Translations under genes and position numbers: made by a program
Source of the DNA: Candidatus Latescibacterota bacterium
GTDB taxonomy: Bacteria; Blakebacterota; Blakebacteria; Blakebacterales; Blakebacteraceae
Length of the DNA stretch: 11,325 nucleotides
Reading direction: 5' to 3'
Assembly: GCA_023135015.1 (NCBI GenBank)
Contig: JAGLTZ010000042.1
Coordinates: 1-11,325 of the forward strand
In this document: piece after piece, positions 1 through 6,570 of the stretch
Position numbering within the stretch: position 1 is the first letter of the stretch
Layout: each line of letters begins with the position of its first letter
Notes under the pieces: model-generated
Told to the model about the DNA's origin: nothing
The model's input: the letters and a program-made list of their open reading frames with translations, nothing else
Database searches by the model: none

Positions 1-1
1 A

Positions 2-757
2 CCCTCTCTTAACCTTTCTATGGATATGGATGAGTTGCCTTTCTCGGTCAAGCCGGACAGGAAGATATCAGTCGGGGAAGTGATGAAGTACTACCGGGAG
101 ACCTATGAAGGGACCGGCCTCGACATGTCAAAGAACCTGATGGTTACACCCCGGCGCTACAACCGGAGCATGGGGGAGTGGGAAGAGGGTGAACCGGCCC
201 CGAGCCCGGTGGTGAACAACTGGACCCTGCGGGGTAACATGGGACGGCTCCTCAACACGCTGAAGCCGGGTGCCGTTGAGTCGCAGCGCACGATCGCCAT
301 CTCCGCCTGCTCCTATTCGCAGGTGATCCAGTGCCGCGACTGGCTTCCCCCCGAGATCGGCACCATAGCCTGGTTCTCATTCGATAATCCCGGTCAGAGC
401 CCCCGGATACCGATCTTCGCCGGCACACTCAGCCTGCCGCCCAGCTTCGAGATCTGCGGCCAGCACCGCTACCGCGAGGATTCCGCCTGCTGGTGGTTCA
501 GGCGGGCGAACCGCCTGGCGATGATCAAGTGGGGAGCCACGCGCGATATCCTCGAAGGGGCGGTCGCCGATTTCGAGAACAAGGCGTTCACCGAGCTGCC
601 CTCCGTGGAGAAGATCTACATGGAGCTCTACAGGGAGGACCCGGCGAAGGCGCGCGACTACATCACAAAGTACACCAACGACTTCGCTCATGCAGCGATG
701 AGCAAGTGGTGGGAGCTGGGAAACCAGTTCTTTACCATGTTCGCGAGAGGTTGGTAA
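2..757 (+). CDS. C69-family dipeptidase, C-terminal part (5' truncated by the window edge)
   Basis: The frame is open to the left edge, so the ATG at 20 is probably internal; residues before it (PSLNLS) fit the family. The visible 251 codons match the C-terminal half of peptidase family C69 (PepD-like Ntn-hydrolase dipeptidases). They show the LPFSVKPDRKISV segment, a YYRETYEGTGLD segment resembling the family's RDHYEGT-D motif, and a distal CSYSQVIQCRDWLPPEIGTIAWF stretch that corresponds to the family's conserved SWLP-IGG-W-F region. The N-terminal catalytic cysteine lies outside the window, so activity cannot be judged. Family members are usually about 450-550 residues, so roughly half is missing. 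They hydrolyse dipeptides and some are exported; localisation cannot be seen here. The gene converges on the ThyX-like gene with only 27 nt between stop codons, and no clear intrinsic terminator is visible between them. Confidence 0.82.
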   Translation, partial: PSLNLSMDMDELPFSVKPDRKISVGEVMKYYRETYEGTGLDMSKNLMVTPRRYNRSMGEWEEGEPAPSPVVNNWTLRGNMGRLLNTLKPGAVESQRTIAISACSYSQVIQCRDWLPPEIGTIAWFSFDNPGQSPRIPIFAGTLSLPPSFEICGQHRYREDSACWWFRRANRLAMIKWGATRDILEGAVADFENKAFTELPSVEKIYMELYREDPAKARDYITKYTNDFAHAAMSKWWELGNQFFTMFARGW

Positions 758-784
758 TGGGGTAAATTCGGCGAACACAGACCA

Positions 785-2314
785 TTAAGTCCCGAAAATC
801 TCCTTCTTTTTCTCCTCGAACACGTCCTTGCCGAAGGCGAGCAGGAGTGTTATAGGCGCCTTTTCCCTGGCAAGTTCCACCATGTCGGAAGCAACCTGCC
901 TGATATCCCACTGGGCATGGATATCCTCTCTGAGCCGTGATATGTGATAAATCTCCCTGGCGTTGACCTTTACAAGCATCCTGCGCCGGTGGCCATTGGT
1001 CAGAACATACTGGGCCGCCAGGGGATGAAATTCGGTGAGTTTGTTGTAGGTCGCAGAAGTGTTCTCATATAGACGTTTGAACTCCTCTGCCAGCCCGGTC
1101 TCCTCGACCGAGGGCGGGTAGGTGTAGCCCAATCCAGGGTCGTAGTCCTGCATAAGCTGGGTTGTCATCCTGTGGCGCTTCATCTGGCCGAAGCAGGCTG
1201 CGCTCAGGACCACTTCAAATGTGAAGTCTACGGCCTCGAACTCCCTGGTGGCGGCCTCCCACGGATTGGAATACCTCATGAATTCCCTGATCAATCTCTC
1301 CCCATCGTTACGGTTCTCAAGGAGGCGATCGGCCAGGATGGCGCAGGTCTCTGCAGGAGCTGATGTGTGCGAATGGAGGATAACCTGGAGCGTGGTCCGG
1401 TCGGGATCCGGGGATGTTCCGATTAGTTTGACATTTCCCCTTGTTGGATATCGTACGTTGCCAGGTTCGGAATTGCCGCCGAACCTCTCAACCAGTTCGG
1501 CGGCCATCTCTCTGGCGTATGCGTGTGTCTTCGTGAAATGGTCTTCGCTGAGAGGTCTGCCGAACTCTTTCTCGTACTCAACGGGGTCGGTCAGCAGTAT
1601 CAGCGAAGGCGCAACGGCGCCCGCCAGCCTGTAGAACTCGTCGCCCAGATCCCGCATCTCCTTCAGGGGATGGGCCTTCAGGCACCGGATTACGTATTCA
1701 AGGTTCCTGGCATTGGCTGTAAATCCGAGCTGAGCCGTGGCTGCAAGCCCCGTTGCATATCTGGCATCTTCCTTGGCATAGCCCTCCACAACACGCTGAT
1801 CACCACTTGAGGAGAGCATATCCGGATACTTCTGCTTGAAGTGATCGAGAAGGATGGGGAAGGCCTTTTCATATAATTCGTTCTGCTCTTTCAAGCTGTT
1901 TTCGAAGACAGATTTCGCCCGGCCCTTGAACTCTTCCGGCATAATGTGATCACCGATCAGTTCCTGATAGCGCTGTGATTTCTCGGTATAGGAGCAGAGC
2001 CTGTGCCACTCGAGGGCCTCAACACACAACCTGGAGACATCCAGCACGTCGAAATTAAAGATGGCATGTTCCGCAACGGATTGATGGTTCATGTCGAAGA
2101 TGATACTCCGGGCGGATCTGCGGGCGGATTCGACATCGTTGATGGCCTTTTGCCTCAACTGCGTTACTGGTGAGGGGTCCCTGCTTATCCGTGCATATGC
2201 AACGGCTACTGTCTCCGGGGTAAGGGCTTCCGGCTTGTCATATGACCTCTTGAGCTGCTCGATTATCGTTGAGTCGAGATTGTACCCCGCCAGTGCTATA
2301 CGCATACGATTCAT
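785..2314 (-). CDS. Tandem (two-domain) ThyX-like FAD-dependent thymidylate synthase family protein
   Basis: This 509-residue protein contains two ThyX-like halves; classical ThyX is about 220-250 residues and works as a homotetramer. The N-half has HQSVAEH (77-83), then a WHRLCSYTEKSQRY motif (103-116) matching the ThyX signature RHRxxSxNExSxRY, and NARNLEYV (201-208). The C-half has FGQMKRHR (375-382), then NAREIYH (451-457) and AQWDIR (467-472), which are close to canonical. ThyX makes dTMP from dUMP with methylene-tetrahydrofolate, FAD and NADPH in the cytosol. Each half lacks part of the signature: the N-half has W for the first Arg and T for Asn, and the C-half lacks the ExSxRY part. 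Thymidylate synthesis is therefore plausible but not certain. The frame stays open up to 2407, but a GAGGAG site and the start of homology (MRIALAGYN) favour 2314; the ATG at 2305 is the alternative. Confidence 0.85.
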   Translation of the reverse strand: MNRMRIALAGYNLDSTIIEQLKRSYDKPEALTPETVAVAYARISRDPSPVTQLRQKAINDVESARRSARSIIFDMNHQSVAEHAIFNFDVLDVSRLCVEALEWHRLCSYTEKSQRYQELIGDHIMPEEFKGRAKSVFENSLKEQNELYEKAFPILLDHFKQKYPDMLSSSGDQRVVEGYAKEDARYATGLAATAQLGFTANARNLEYVIRCLKAHPLKEMRDLGDEFYRLAGAVAPSLILLTDPVEYEKEFGRPLSEDHFTKTHAYAREMAAELVERFGGNSEPGNVRYPTRGNVKLIGTSPDPDRTTLQVILHSHTSAPAETCAILADRLLENRNDGERLIREFMRYSNPWEAATREFEAVDFTFEVVLSAACFGQMKRHRMTTQLMQDYDPGLGYTYPPSVEETGLAEEFKRLYENTSATYNKLTEFHPLAAQYVLTNGHRRRMLVKVNAREIYHISRLREDIHAQWDIRQVASDMVELAREKAPITLLLAFGKDVFEEKKKEIFGT

Positions 2315-2491
2315 CAATCTCCTCAAGCCAGGTTGACGGATACCAGGTTGCTGACAATTCCCTGGAGTAAGCATTGAAGTATAACCGCCTGGGCGGAAAA
2401 AACACACGAATCAGCTTCCGGGATTATCTATCCGTCGATGGTGAGCGAGTATCTGAGTCTTTGACTTAATGCCAGAGGATCAGCAGCCTGC
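2315..2491. other. Intergenic region between two minus-strand genes
   Basis: These 177 bases separate the stop of the propeller lipoprotein from the ThyX-like start, enough for a separate promoter. On the minus strand a TATACT hexamer (one mismatch to a -10 box) lies about 70 nt before the ThyX start, just after a CCGCC/GGCGG inverted repeat with a 2-nt centre (2385-2396). I see no matching -35 box at normal spacing, so I do not call a promoter. No terminator with a T-run follows the lipoprotein gene. Confidence 0.35.
2319..2324 (-). promoter_or_regulatory. Ribosome binding site deciding the ThyX-like start
   Basis: On the minus strand GAGGAG lies 4 nt before the ATG at 2314 and 13 nt before the in-frame ATG at 2305. 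No comparable site precedes the frame's farthest upstream ATG (2407). The extra upstream residues are Pro/Gly/Gln-rich and do not look like ThyX. This supports 2314, or less likely 2305, as the start. Confidence 0.6.
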
Positions 2492-3727
2492 TTAAGGGTT
2501 CCCGAGAGGGTTGTCGCTATAGAGGTGTAACAGCTGGTACTCATGTTGTTGACCTGCACCGGAAACGCCGACCACCTCTCCTGTGGTCAGGAGGATGTGT
2601 ATACGTCCTGAAGCTTCCTGAGCCAGGCGGACATTGAACGGGCTGAAATGGGGCAGTCTCAGATTGCTGGCCACCGGTGCACGTGTCCAGGTGCCGTCCG
2701 ATTCAAACCGGGTGAACCATAACTGATACTGCTCGTCCCAGTGCTGGTACAGTATATAGATAAGGCCCGGCAGACCGTTCTCATCCAGTACCAGATCCAG
2801 ATTATGCCAGAAGAGCAGCTCATCTTCGACTACTGTGCGTATCAGCCAGAAGTACCTTTCCTGGACAGCATCATAGACCTCCTCGGCCACGTTAATGGTG
2901 TATCTGTCACGAGTGGCCAGGACACTTAATTCATCTGCACGGAGCCGGAGTAGATAGGGGAGGGAATCGGGGATTTTAAGGCGTTCGTTCCATCCTTTCC
3001 CCGGACGCCACCAGTAATAGAGCCCCTGGCTGTTGGCCTGGAACACGATGTGCTCGTGGCCGTTCCCGCTTACCGCCAGATCTATGGTTCCTAGAACGTG
3101 ATGACTGTTGGGCACGACACCCAGGCTCCAGCCAGAATCTTCCTGGCGGAACAGCCAGAGCCTCTCTTCAGCAGTCCCACGCACAACGGCGCGAATCCGC
3201 CCGTCCGCACCATAAGCAAGGCCCGCCGATTCGTATGCCCATTCCCCTGGACGGGGGAATAGAGTATCTCTTCTCGTCACTTCGAGTGTTGACAGCGCCA
3301 GGTCGTTTCCGAAAGTCGTGCTGATCGGGAGAACGTGCATGTCTGATCCGGAGAAAAACATCAGAGCTGCATTTCCACCCGGTCCGGCGGCGATATGAGT
3401 TTTCCTGGTGAAGCTGCCTCCACTTACGGATGGACCATCCAGGTGAGTCCAGGCACCTCCGGAAAACCGGCTTACCCGTATATTCGCGCCTTCGTGGATG
3501 TATGACGCAAGGATTTCTCCCTGTTCTGAAATAGCCAGGTCCAGCCCGGAAATTTCACCGCTTGTCACGATCATCTTTTCCCAATGAGCGGTGAACTGTT
3601 CGACCGGTTTTGGATCGGGACCAAGGAGCAGACCACATCCTGAAGAGAGCAGTGGGAGCAGGAGTGATACGAGCCGCAAAAGCCGGGTGTGGGTCGAGAA
3701 TGATTGTGTTACAGATGAAACAGTCAT
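2492..3727 (-). CDS. Lipoprotein with repeated beta-propeller blades, function unknown
   Basis: This is a 411-residue protein when started at the ATG at 3727; a GTG at 3751 would add 8 residues but has no Shine-Dalgarno site. A basic start (THTR), a leucine-rich core and the lipobox LSSGC with Cys31 mark a type II signal peptide. Gly at +2 suggests the outer membrane. The mature part repeats a blade pattern of two hydrophobic strands around a Gly turn: LAISEQGEILASYI (63-76), IAAGPGGNAALMFF (112-125), LAYGADGRIRAVVR (170-183), LAVSGNGHEHIVFQ (217-230), LVLDENGLPGLIYI (312-325) and LAQEASGRIHILLT (368-381). A degenerate unit near 260-285 would make seven blades. Several blades end in a G-W turn (GGAW, SGW, GKGW, DGTW). 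The ligand or enzymatic role is unknown, and no sialidase Asp-box is evident. It is transcribed away from the dehydrogenase gene. Confidence 0.72.
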   Translation of the reverse strand: MTVSSVTQSFSTHTRLLRLVSLLLPLLSSGCGLLLGPDPKPVEQFTAHWEKMIVTSGEISGLDLAISEQGEILASYIHEGANIRVSRFSGGAWTHLDGPSVSGGSFTRKTHIAAGPGGNAALMFFSGSDMHVLPISTTFGNDLALSTLEVTRRDTLFPRPGEWAYESAGLAYGADGRIRAVVRGTAEERLWLFRQEDSGWSLGVVPNSHHVLGTIDLAVSGNGHEHIVFQANSQGLYYWWRPGKGWNERLKIPDSLPYLLRLRADELSVLATRDRYTINVAEEVYDAVQERYFWLIRTVVEDELLFWHNLDLVLDENGLPGLIYILYQHWDEQYQLWFTRFESDGTWTRAPVASNLRLPHFSPFNVRLAQEASGRIHILLTTGEVVGVSGAGQQHEYQLLHLYSDNPLGNP

Positions 3728-3888
3728 TGATATCTCACGTGCACTCCCCACAGATCAGGATTGTGCCTGGAAGACGGCGCATACAGTTTCACCGTCCACA
3801 GTGTAACTTTAACATATGCAGGGTCAATCTGTTAACGTCCCATATTGGGACTGAAGAGCTTTACCGATTACGATGACAGGAAAGAACC
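3728..3888. promoter_or_regulatory. Divergent promoter region between the propeller lipoprotein and the alcohol dehydrogenase
   Basis: These 161 bases separate two divergent starts, so promoters for both genes should lie here. The stretch is AT-richer in its centre (around 3805-3850). It contains GTTAAC (3831-3836) directly beside a perfect inverted repeat (3837-3851). No -35/-10 pair with good match and spacing stands out on either strand. On the minus strand only a weak GTGAG (3734-3738) precedes the lipoprotein ATG. On the plus strand AGGAAAG (3878-3884) precedes the dehydrogenase ATG. Confidence 0.5.
3837..3851. repeat. Perfect inverted repeat, possible operator or leader hairpin
   Basis: GTCCCA-TAT-TGGGAC is a perfect pair of 6-base arms with a 3-base centre, located 37 nt before the dehydrogenase ATG in the divergent intergenic region. 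It could be a transcription-factor operator or a small hairpin in the mRNA leader. It is not a terminator, because no T-run follows. Confidence 0.4.
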
Positions 3889-5091
3889 ATGGAGTTCAAT
3901 TTTCACAACCCCACTGACGTGTACTTCGGTCCCGGAGAATTCACAAGGGCCGGAGAACTCGCCTCCCGGCTGGGACGCAAGTGCCTTCTCGTAACAGGCC
4001 GGGGCAGCGCCCGCAGGCTGGGCTTTCTGGAGAAGATGGAGAAAATGCTGGATGAGGCTGGCGTCGGGTACGTGCATTATTCAGGGATCGAGCCGAATCC
4101 GCACCTGGAGACCTGTGCGGATGCAGCTGAGGTGGCGGTCGAGGAAGAATGCGATTTCATTGTAGCACTCGGCGGTGGATCTGTGATGGATGCGTGCAAG
4201 GCTATCGCCGTCGGGTTCCATGATCCGGACAACCTTTGGGATTACATCAACCACGGGCAGGGCGAGGTGAAGCGCGTCGAGCAGGCTCTTCCTCTGATGG
4301 TCATTCCAACACTGGCTGCGACCGGTTCGGAAATGGATAACGGGGGTGTTATAACCAGATGGGAGACAAGAGAGAAGTGCGTTATCTCTTCTCCGAAGCT
4401 ATTCCCCGGCGTTGCACTCATAGATCCTGAACTGACGGTTTCTGTGCCTCTCGACTACACCATGGACGGGGTCTTCGATATGGCTGTCCATGTAATGGAG
4501 AGCTACTTCAACGGTGATCGGGACACACCACTGCAGGGCCGGATTATCGAGGGATTCCTTCTGGCCGTCTTCGATGAGGGCGCGAAACTATACAGGGATC
4601 CGTCCAACTTGAAGCTCCGCGAGAATGTCCAGTGGCCCAGTTCCCTAGCGCTGTCCGGTTTCTTCACGGCTGGCAGGGGGGGAGTGTATCCGGTGCACCT
4701 CCTGGAGCATCCCCTGTCTGGACACTGGGATATCAGCCACGGGAGGGGGCTTGCGCTGATACAGCCCAGGTGGATGTGGTACGTGCTCGATTCGGATCCG
4801 GTACCATTTGCACGCTTCGCGGCCAATGTGATGGGGATTGACCCCTCCGGAGACTACCTGGAGGATGCGAGGGCGGGAGTAAAGGCGCTGTGTAAATGGC
4901 TGGATGGCGTCGATCTGTTCCTCACCCTCTCCGATCTCGGGATTGATGAGGGCGATGGTCTTGTGAGAGCCGCAGAAGATAGCATCAGGCTCTATGGCGG
5001 TAAAAACGGACAGATCGGCGGGGTGATGCCACTCGGGCTGGAGGATGTCCTCGCCATTTACCGCATGTGTGGAACAAGGGATTTTATATAA
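3889..5091 (+). CDS. Iron-containing alcohol dehydrogenase, YqhD/butanol-dehydrogenase type
   Basis: This is a 400-residue cytosolic oxidoreductase of the group III metal-dependent alcohol dehydrogenases, of normal family length. The nucleotide-binding part shows TGRGS (36-40) and GGGSVMDACKAIA (95-107), followed by the IPTLAATGSEMD segment (139-150). Metal ligands are Asp197 and His201 (FDMAVH), His270 (VHLLEH) and His284 (SHGRG). Their spacing (4 and 14 residues) matches FucO and YqhD, and His274 matches the conserved second His of FucO. The overall pattern is closest to the NADPH-dependent YqhD/BdhA branch, which reduces short-chain aldehydes to alcohols. The native substrate is unknown. 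AGGAAAG sits 4 nt before the ATG. The class I aldolase follows on the same strand, so a role in disposing of aldehydes or reducing power from sugar breakdown is possible, but this is inferred from position only. Confidence 0.93.
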   Translation: MEFNFHNPTDVYFGPGEFTRAGELASRLGRKCLLVTGRGSARRLGFLEKMEKMLDEAGVGYVHYSGIEPNPHLETCADAAEVAVEEECDFIVALGGGSVMDACKAIAVGFHDPDNLWDYINHGQGEVKRVEQALPLMVIPTLAATGSEMDNGGVITRWETREKCVISSPKLFPGVALIDPELTVSVPLDYTMDGVFDMAVHVMESYFNGDRDTPLQGRIIEGFLLAVFDEGAKLYRDPSNLKLRENVQWPSSLALSGFFTAGRGGVYPVHLLEHPLSGHWDISHGRGLALIQPRWMWYVLDSDPVPFARFAANVMGIDPSGDYLEDARAGVKALCKWLDGVDLFLTLSDLGIDEGDGLVRAAEDSIRLYGGKNGQIGGVMPLGLEDVLAIYRMCGTRDFI

Positions 5092-5170
5092 GAGTTCACG
5101 GATGGGCATGAAGTAGCTTTTCCAGACGCAGTGCCATTAGTAAAGTTGAGACAGGTGAGTTACTGGAAGA

Positions 5171-5229
5171 GAGGAAGGTAAATCCTGAAGGCGTCCGCCT
5201 TCGCAGACAGATGGGGTCTATCCTTATGA
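5171..5229 (+). promoter_or_regulatory. Aldolase leader: strong SD, small inverted repeat and possible coupled leader peptide
   Basis: A strong GAGGAAGG (5171-5178) has no ATG or GTG at usable distance. Six nt after it is a CTG (5185) opening a 14-codon frame that ends in TGA at 5227-5229. That stop overlaps the aldolase ATG (5226) as ATGA. Inside this frame lies the perfect inverted repeat GAAGGCG-TC-CGCCTTC (5187-5202). Neither candidate aldolase ATG (5211, 5226) has its own good SD. The arrangement would allow translational coupling, or hairpin-shortened spacing to the ATG at 5211. Both are inferences. Confidence 0.3.
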
Positions 5230-6251
5230 ATATCGATGAGTTGGCATCAGTAGCGCAGGCCATAGTAGCCAAAGGCAAGGGCATAATGGCGGCGGATGAA
5301 AGTAGCGGCACAATAGAGAAACGCCTGGCCAGTATCGAGGTTGAATCGACGGAGGAGAACAGGCGCGGCTACCGCGAACTGCTCTTCACAACCAAAGGCG
5401 TCGAGGAGTTTATTAGCGGGGTGATCCTGTTTGACGAGACCATCCGCCAGAGCACTCAGGATGGTGTTCCCTTCCCCGAGGTCCTCAAGTCGAAGGGTAT
5501 CATTCCGGGAATCAAACCCGACAAGGGGGCAAAGGCTCTGGCGGGTTTCCCCGGTGAGAAAATCACCGAAGGTCTGGACGGGCTCCGGGAGCGTCTGGAG
5601 GAATACCGGGAGCTGGGAGCGCAGTTCGGCAAGTGGCGCGCTGTCATTACTATCGGCGACGGCATCCCAACCAGGTTCTGCATCGATGCGAACGCACATG
5701 CTCTGGCACGCTATGCAGCACTTTGCCAGGAGACTGGACTGGTACCAATCGTCGAGCCTGAGGTGCTGATGGACGGCGGTCACACGATTGAACGGTGTGA
5801 GGAGGTTACCGAGGTGACCCTCAAGCGACTCTACGACGCACTGCTGGAGCATCGTGTAGTGTTAGAGGGAACAATTCTTAAGCCCAACATGGTGATATCG
5901 GGCAAGGAGTGTCCCGAGCAGGCGGGTCCCGAGCAGATAGCCGAGGCGACGATACGCTGCTTCCAGAGGGCCGTTCCCGCCGAGGTGCCCGGCATCACCT
6001 TCCTTTCGGGGGGACAGACTCCCGAACAGGCCACCGAGAATCTCAATGCGATGAATGCAATGGGTCTAGATCTCCCTTGGGAGCTTAGTTTCTCCTACGG
6101 GCGTGCTCTTCAGGAACCGGTTCTCAAAGCATGGAAGGGTGAGGAGGCTAATGTCTCCGCGGCCCAGAAGGCATACTACCACAGGGCCCGGCTCAATGGT
6201 GCGGCCCGGTATGGTAAGTACACAAAGGAGATGGAGGCTGAAGCAGCCTGA
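5226..6251 (+). CDS. Class I fructose-bisphosphate aldolase
   Basis: This protein of 341 residues (346 if started at the ATG at 5211) matches the class I Schiff-base aldolases of the metazoan type. They reversibly cleave fructose-1,6-bisphosphate into dihydroxyacetone phosphate and glyceraldehyde-3-phosphate in the cytosol. In 341-residue numbering it shows KGKGIMAADES with Asp24 (Asp33 in muscle aldolase), KWR at 136-138 (Lys146/Arg148), VEPE with Glu177 (Glu187), EGTILKPNM with the Schiff-base Lys219 (Lys229), and FLSGGQ with Ser261 (Ser271). The 42-residue spacings Glu-Lys and Lys-Ser equal those in muscle aldolase. It ends in GKYTKEMEAEAA, with a shorter tail than the animal enzymes. It follows the dehydrogenase on the same strand by 134 nt. 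The start is uncertain: 5226 is chosen because residues 5211-5225 (MGSIL) add nothing recognisable. All catalytic residues are intact. Confidence 0.95.
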   Translation: MNIDELASVAQAIVAKGKGIMAADESSGTIEKRLASIEVESTEENRRGYRELLFTTKGVEEFISGVILFDETIRQSTQDGVPFPEVLKSKGIIPGIKPDKGAKALAGFPGEKITEGLDGLRERLEEYRELGAQFGKWRAVITIGDGIPTRFCIDANAHALARYAALCQETGLVPIVEPEVLMDGGHTIERCEEVTEVTLKRLYDALLEHRVVLEGTILKPNMVISGKECPEQAGPEQIAEATIRCFQRAVPAEVPGITFLSGGQTPEQATENLNAMNAMGLDLPWELSFSYGRALQEPVLKAWKGEEANVSAAQKAYYHRARLNGAARYGKYTKEMEAEAA

Positions 6252-6570
6252 CAGTCAGCTTTCCTGCCGGGGGGAATCGGCGATCCTTCTCAATACATAG
6301 TCATCGGGACAGAGTGTGTAACCGATGTCCCCCCGAATAAATCCATCCGACCAATAACATCGCTTTCTGTTTCACACTGTGATCGTTTTCAAGCTGTTTC
6401 ACGGGGGAAGCATTCGGCATAAGCTGGCGAAACACTCTGGCCAACGGGAGTTATTATTGCCGAATAGCATGGGTACGCATACATGATCAGAAGAGTCTCC
6501 TTCGAGTTGAACAATAACCGGGGCGGCTACGTCGTACCTTACGTAATGACTGAACAGCCTGGGGGGAGCC
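6252..6570. other. Non-coding intergenic region with several short repeats
   Basis: These 319 bases between the aldolase and the envelope-protein gene contain no convincing gene. An ATG at 6483 opens only about 55 codons in a frame that runs into the next gene. There is no tRNA and no hairpin with a T-run. The stretch does contain mutually exclusive inverted repeats ATCGG/CCGAT (6303-6307, 6322-6326) and GGGACA/TGTCCC (6306-6311, 6326-6331). It also has a direct repeat CTGTTTCAC (6367-6375, 6394-6402), the palindrome TCACACTGTGA (6372-6382) and a longer imperfect inverted repeat (6410-6468). It probably carries the promoter of the 6571 gene; no convincing -35/-10 pair was found. Confidence 0.5.
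6410..6468. repeat. Imperfect long inverted repeat (candidate structured leader or operator)
   Basis: ATTCGGCA (6412-6419) pairs perfectly with TGCCGAAT (6458-6465). Pairing extends outward by GC (6410-6411 with 6467-6468, across a bulged A at 6466). It extends inward by TAA (6420-6422 with 6454-6456, across a bulged T at 6457). This gives 13 possible base pairs around a loop of about 31 nt, roughly 100 nt before the start of the next gene. There is no T-run after it, so it is not an intrinsic terminator. Confidence 0.4.

Noticed and set aside
377..778. Minus-strand 133-codon frame opposite the dipeptidase
   Set aside because: It shadows a well-supported C69 coding frame and has no SD or domain.
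2315..2407. N-terminal extension of the ThyX-like protein
   Set aside because: The frame is open, but the extra 31 residues do not match ThyX, and a GAGGAG site sits inside this stretch just before the ATG at 2314.
2482..2492. AGCAG-C-CTGCT inverted repeat at the end of the propeller lipoprotein gene as a terminator
   Set aside because: The 1-nt centre leaves only a 4-bp stem with a usable loop, it overlaps the stop codon, and there is no T-run.
6372..6382. TCACACTGTGA as a CRP site
   Set aside because: The half-sites are in the opposite order and spacing from TGTGA-N6-TCACA, so it is only noted as a palindrome.
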